Assembly (NCBI RefSeq): GCF_037042905.1
Contig: NW_026974140.1
Location: 10,427,001 to 10,491,000 of the forward strand
From: Lytechinus pictus
Lineage: Eukaryota; Echinodermata; Echinoidea; Temnopleuroida; Toxopneustidae
Length of the DNA: 64,000 nucleotides
Direction: 5' to 3'
In this document: positions 62,188 through 64,000 of the stretch, piece by piece
Position numbering within the stretch: the first letter of the stretch is position 1
Layout: each line of letters starts with the position of its first letter
Position numbers and translations under genes: made by a program
Notes under the pieces: model-generated
Told to the model about the DNA's origin: nothing
Databases searched by the model: none
The model's input: only the letters and a program-made list of their open reading frames with translations

Positions 62188-63325
62188 CTATTAAAAACAA
62201 AGTCATAGTCATACAGGGCTGTATTTTTCAAGTGTCTTGTTAACTGAAAACATTCATTGCCGGCCGCACAGAAATGTTGTTAGCCTAACAGTGAGCCCAG
62301 TCACATCTTTCGGACTGTGAAGTCAAAACATGTTTGTCAATGTGTAAGTAATGCATTGTTGTGACATCAGGCATCACTGGTACATTACCGGTTTAACAGG
62401 GTCTCTGTTAGCGCACTGTTAACGCTAACGTTTCTGTGTGGTCAGTGCAGGTGTTGACATATACATATTGTACATGAACTGAGGGTTGTTTCCATCAGTG
62501 CATGTATATATGTGTACCAGGGTGACCAGATTTGGGCAGTACAAATATGGGACACACCTTGAAGTCAATTGGAATTTAGCCTCCCTGGCCACTATTTTCA
62601 AATGATACAAAAGATTAATGTTTCAATCAAATGGCCCTCACCTTGCATTATGAATATTGGACCTCATGACTTATGGTCCTGAGTTTATGAACCCCCTTTC
62701 CCTATTATGACTAGCAAACCTTCAGGTATAGGAACTTCCACATTATGAATAGCGGTCCTTATGACAAGAGGGTATTATGATTAGTGGTCCTTATGACTAG
62801 AGAGTATTATGATTAGTGGTCCTTATGACTAGTGGGCTTACCCTGGTGGAATATATTTTTTTATATTATCTTAAAATCTATCACCTATCGTATTTTCATT
62901 GTACACAGTTGGAAGTTTCATTTGCTATTAGTATTAATTAGAATTGTAAAGATTTTCCCCACATACACTGTATGAATGAAATACCAATAATGGATACAAA
63001 GACTTTGGATAGACCAATGCTAAAAAGCAGAGGCGCAAAAAAATCTGCTTTTATAACTTCTGTATAACTACTGCTGAACTTTTTCTCTACTTAGGTTTAA
63101 CCAAAAAAAATGAATAATGCATTTAAGATTACAGACATTTTCATCATGTTTTACTTTTTTTCTTGTTTATAACACTGTATAAAAAGATGAATATTTTCAC
63201 AAGAATGTGTTCAAAATTGTGAAATATAGGACAAAACAGCATCCTGGGCTGCTTGTGATGGATCACACTAATAGCGCCGCTTGGGGATGGCTATGGGGAG
63301 TTCCCTTTCCCATACAAAATCAATT
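62188..63325. other. Upstream of the first visible receptor exon
   Basis: I looked for a signal-peptide exon on the minus strand and did not find one. Contains a short tandem repeat at 62725-62840. The receptor promoter is either here or beyond the window. Confidence 0.35.
62725..62840. repeat. Tandem repeat with GTCCTTATGACTAG units
   Basis: GGTCCTTATGAC(T/A)AG followed by TATTATGATTAGT recurs about every 33-35 bases, at least three times. Confidence 0.8.
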
Positions 63326-63437
63326 CAGTGGCGGACGTGACCCAGAGGAGACAATGATTGGAGGGGCACGATATTGTTTGTGAGCAATCTTGTGCCCCTC
63401 CAATGCTTTGTCTCCTCCGGGTAACAGTCCTCCACTG
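63326..63437. mobile_element. 112-bp hairpin MITE with CAGTGG ends
   Basis: CAGTGGCGGACGTGACCCAG at the left is mirrored near CGGGTAACAGTCCTCCACTG; arms share GGAGACAA and TTGGAGGGGCAC in inverted orientation. The CAGTGGCGGA end is like that of 11880-12097. Confidence 0.75.
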
Positions 63438-64000
63438 GTAGGGATGCTAGTAAATTTTCTAAATGGGCCTAAAAAGAAGCCAAAACACATCAAGCTTCAT
63501 ATATACTGTACAATACAAAGTAAAAAAAAAAATGCCTGAAATGGGAGGTTGCCAGAGCCTAAAATTGATTCAGGCAAAATACCTGAATTTTGGCATCTCT
63601 GTAATTAAGCCCTAATTGTCTTTTCAGGTTTTCACAACATGCAGAAATCTGCGGATACGCAGGAGAAAAGGATCATGCCTGCTTTTATCTTCTTTTTTTT
63701 GTATACGGAAGAGGGAGGGCAGGATTCGTATTTGTTTTTCTTTTATCAGCAGTTAGAAAAGATTAATTGCTAAATGAGACATGAGGAGAGGCCAAATGTA
63801 CATGGACTGTAGGTACATCAAATGTCCCAACAGAAACATCTCAATTTTATTCCCTTATTCTACTTCATTACGGTTATATTGTCATAGTAACATAGAAGAT
63901 TGAAGATTGGCAGTCCAATCTTGGCACCGATCAAATCCAGTGCACATTTATTCTAAATGATTTGAGTTTTGCCACAAGAAAGAATGTGAAATGACCTTAC
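63438..64000. other. Window end, unassigned
   Basis: No exon, RNA gene or repeat I can delimit. Confidence 0.4.

Noticed and set aside
62425..62610. Signal-peptide exon for the receptor gene
   Set aside because: The 61-codon minus-strand frame has no hydrophobic leader and no donor in the required phase.

Overview
The window is eukaryotic: its genes are split into many short exons with GT..AG introns, and it is AT-rich and dense in microsatellites, short inverted-repeat transposons (MITEs), a tRNA-type SINE and a decayed LINE. An ankyrin protein of the ANKRD10 type, an SLC5 sodium cotransporter and the style of MITEs suggest a marine invertebrate deuterostome, most likely a sea urchin. The species is an inference, not something read from the sequence.

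Three protein-coding genes can be assembled by joining exons in frame. (1) 589-8385, minus strand: a five-exon ANKRD10-like ankyrin protein, 352 aa as modelled. (2) 13678-37232, plus strand: a complete 14-exon SLC5-family sodium/solute cotransporter, 647 aa. (3) 47853-62187, minus strand: a membrane receptor of five visible exons and 404 codons. It has a Cys-rich ectodomain, a Thr/Ser-rich stalk, one membrane helix and a long cytoplasmic tail. It looks TNF-receptor-like, and its signal-peptide exon was not found. Genes 1 and 2 are divergent, with 5.3 kb of mostly transposon-derived DNA between them. Genes 2 and 3 converge on about 10 kb without recognisable genes (37233-47852).

Repeats fill introns and intergenic DNA. 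Several have target-site duplications that fix their ends exactly. Three copies of one G/C-capped MITE sit in SLC5 introns 1, 6 and 8, each with an 8-bp duplication. A CACTGGCGGATCC MITE (11880-12097) has an 8-bp duplication. A 2.2-kb element (48965-51202) has a 7-bp duplication and carries a 1.2-kb polypurine tract. A 231-bp palindromic element (17258-17488) has an uninterrupted counterpart of its host repeat at 60961-61122. Elements with tandem cores at 43.8-44.4 kb and 52.0-54.2 kb resemble non-autonomous Helentrons, and the second family repeats perfect nuclear-receptor DR1 sites. A decayed LINE lies antisense in SLC5 intron 9.

The most interesting points are: intron 11 of the SLC5 gene, where the start of exon 12 and its splice acceptor are repeated four more times; the receptor, whose membrane exon is frame-neutral and could be skipped to give a soluble form, as in FAS; the placement of simple-repeat arrays just downstream of 5' splice sites; and the DR1-carrying arrays. 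No CRISPR, operon, rRNA or bona fide tRNA gene was found.
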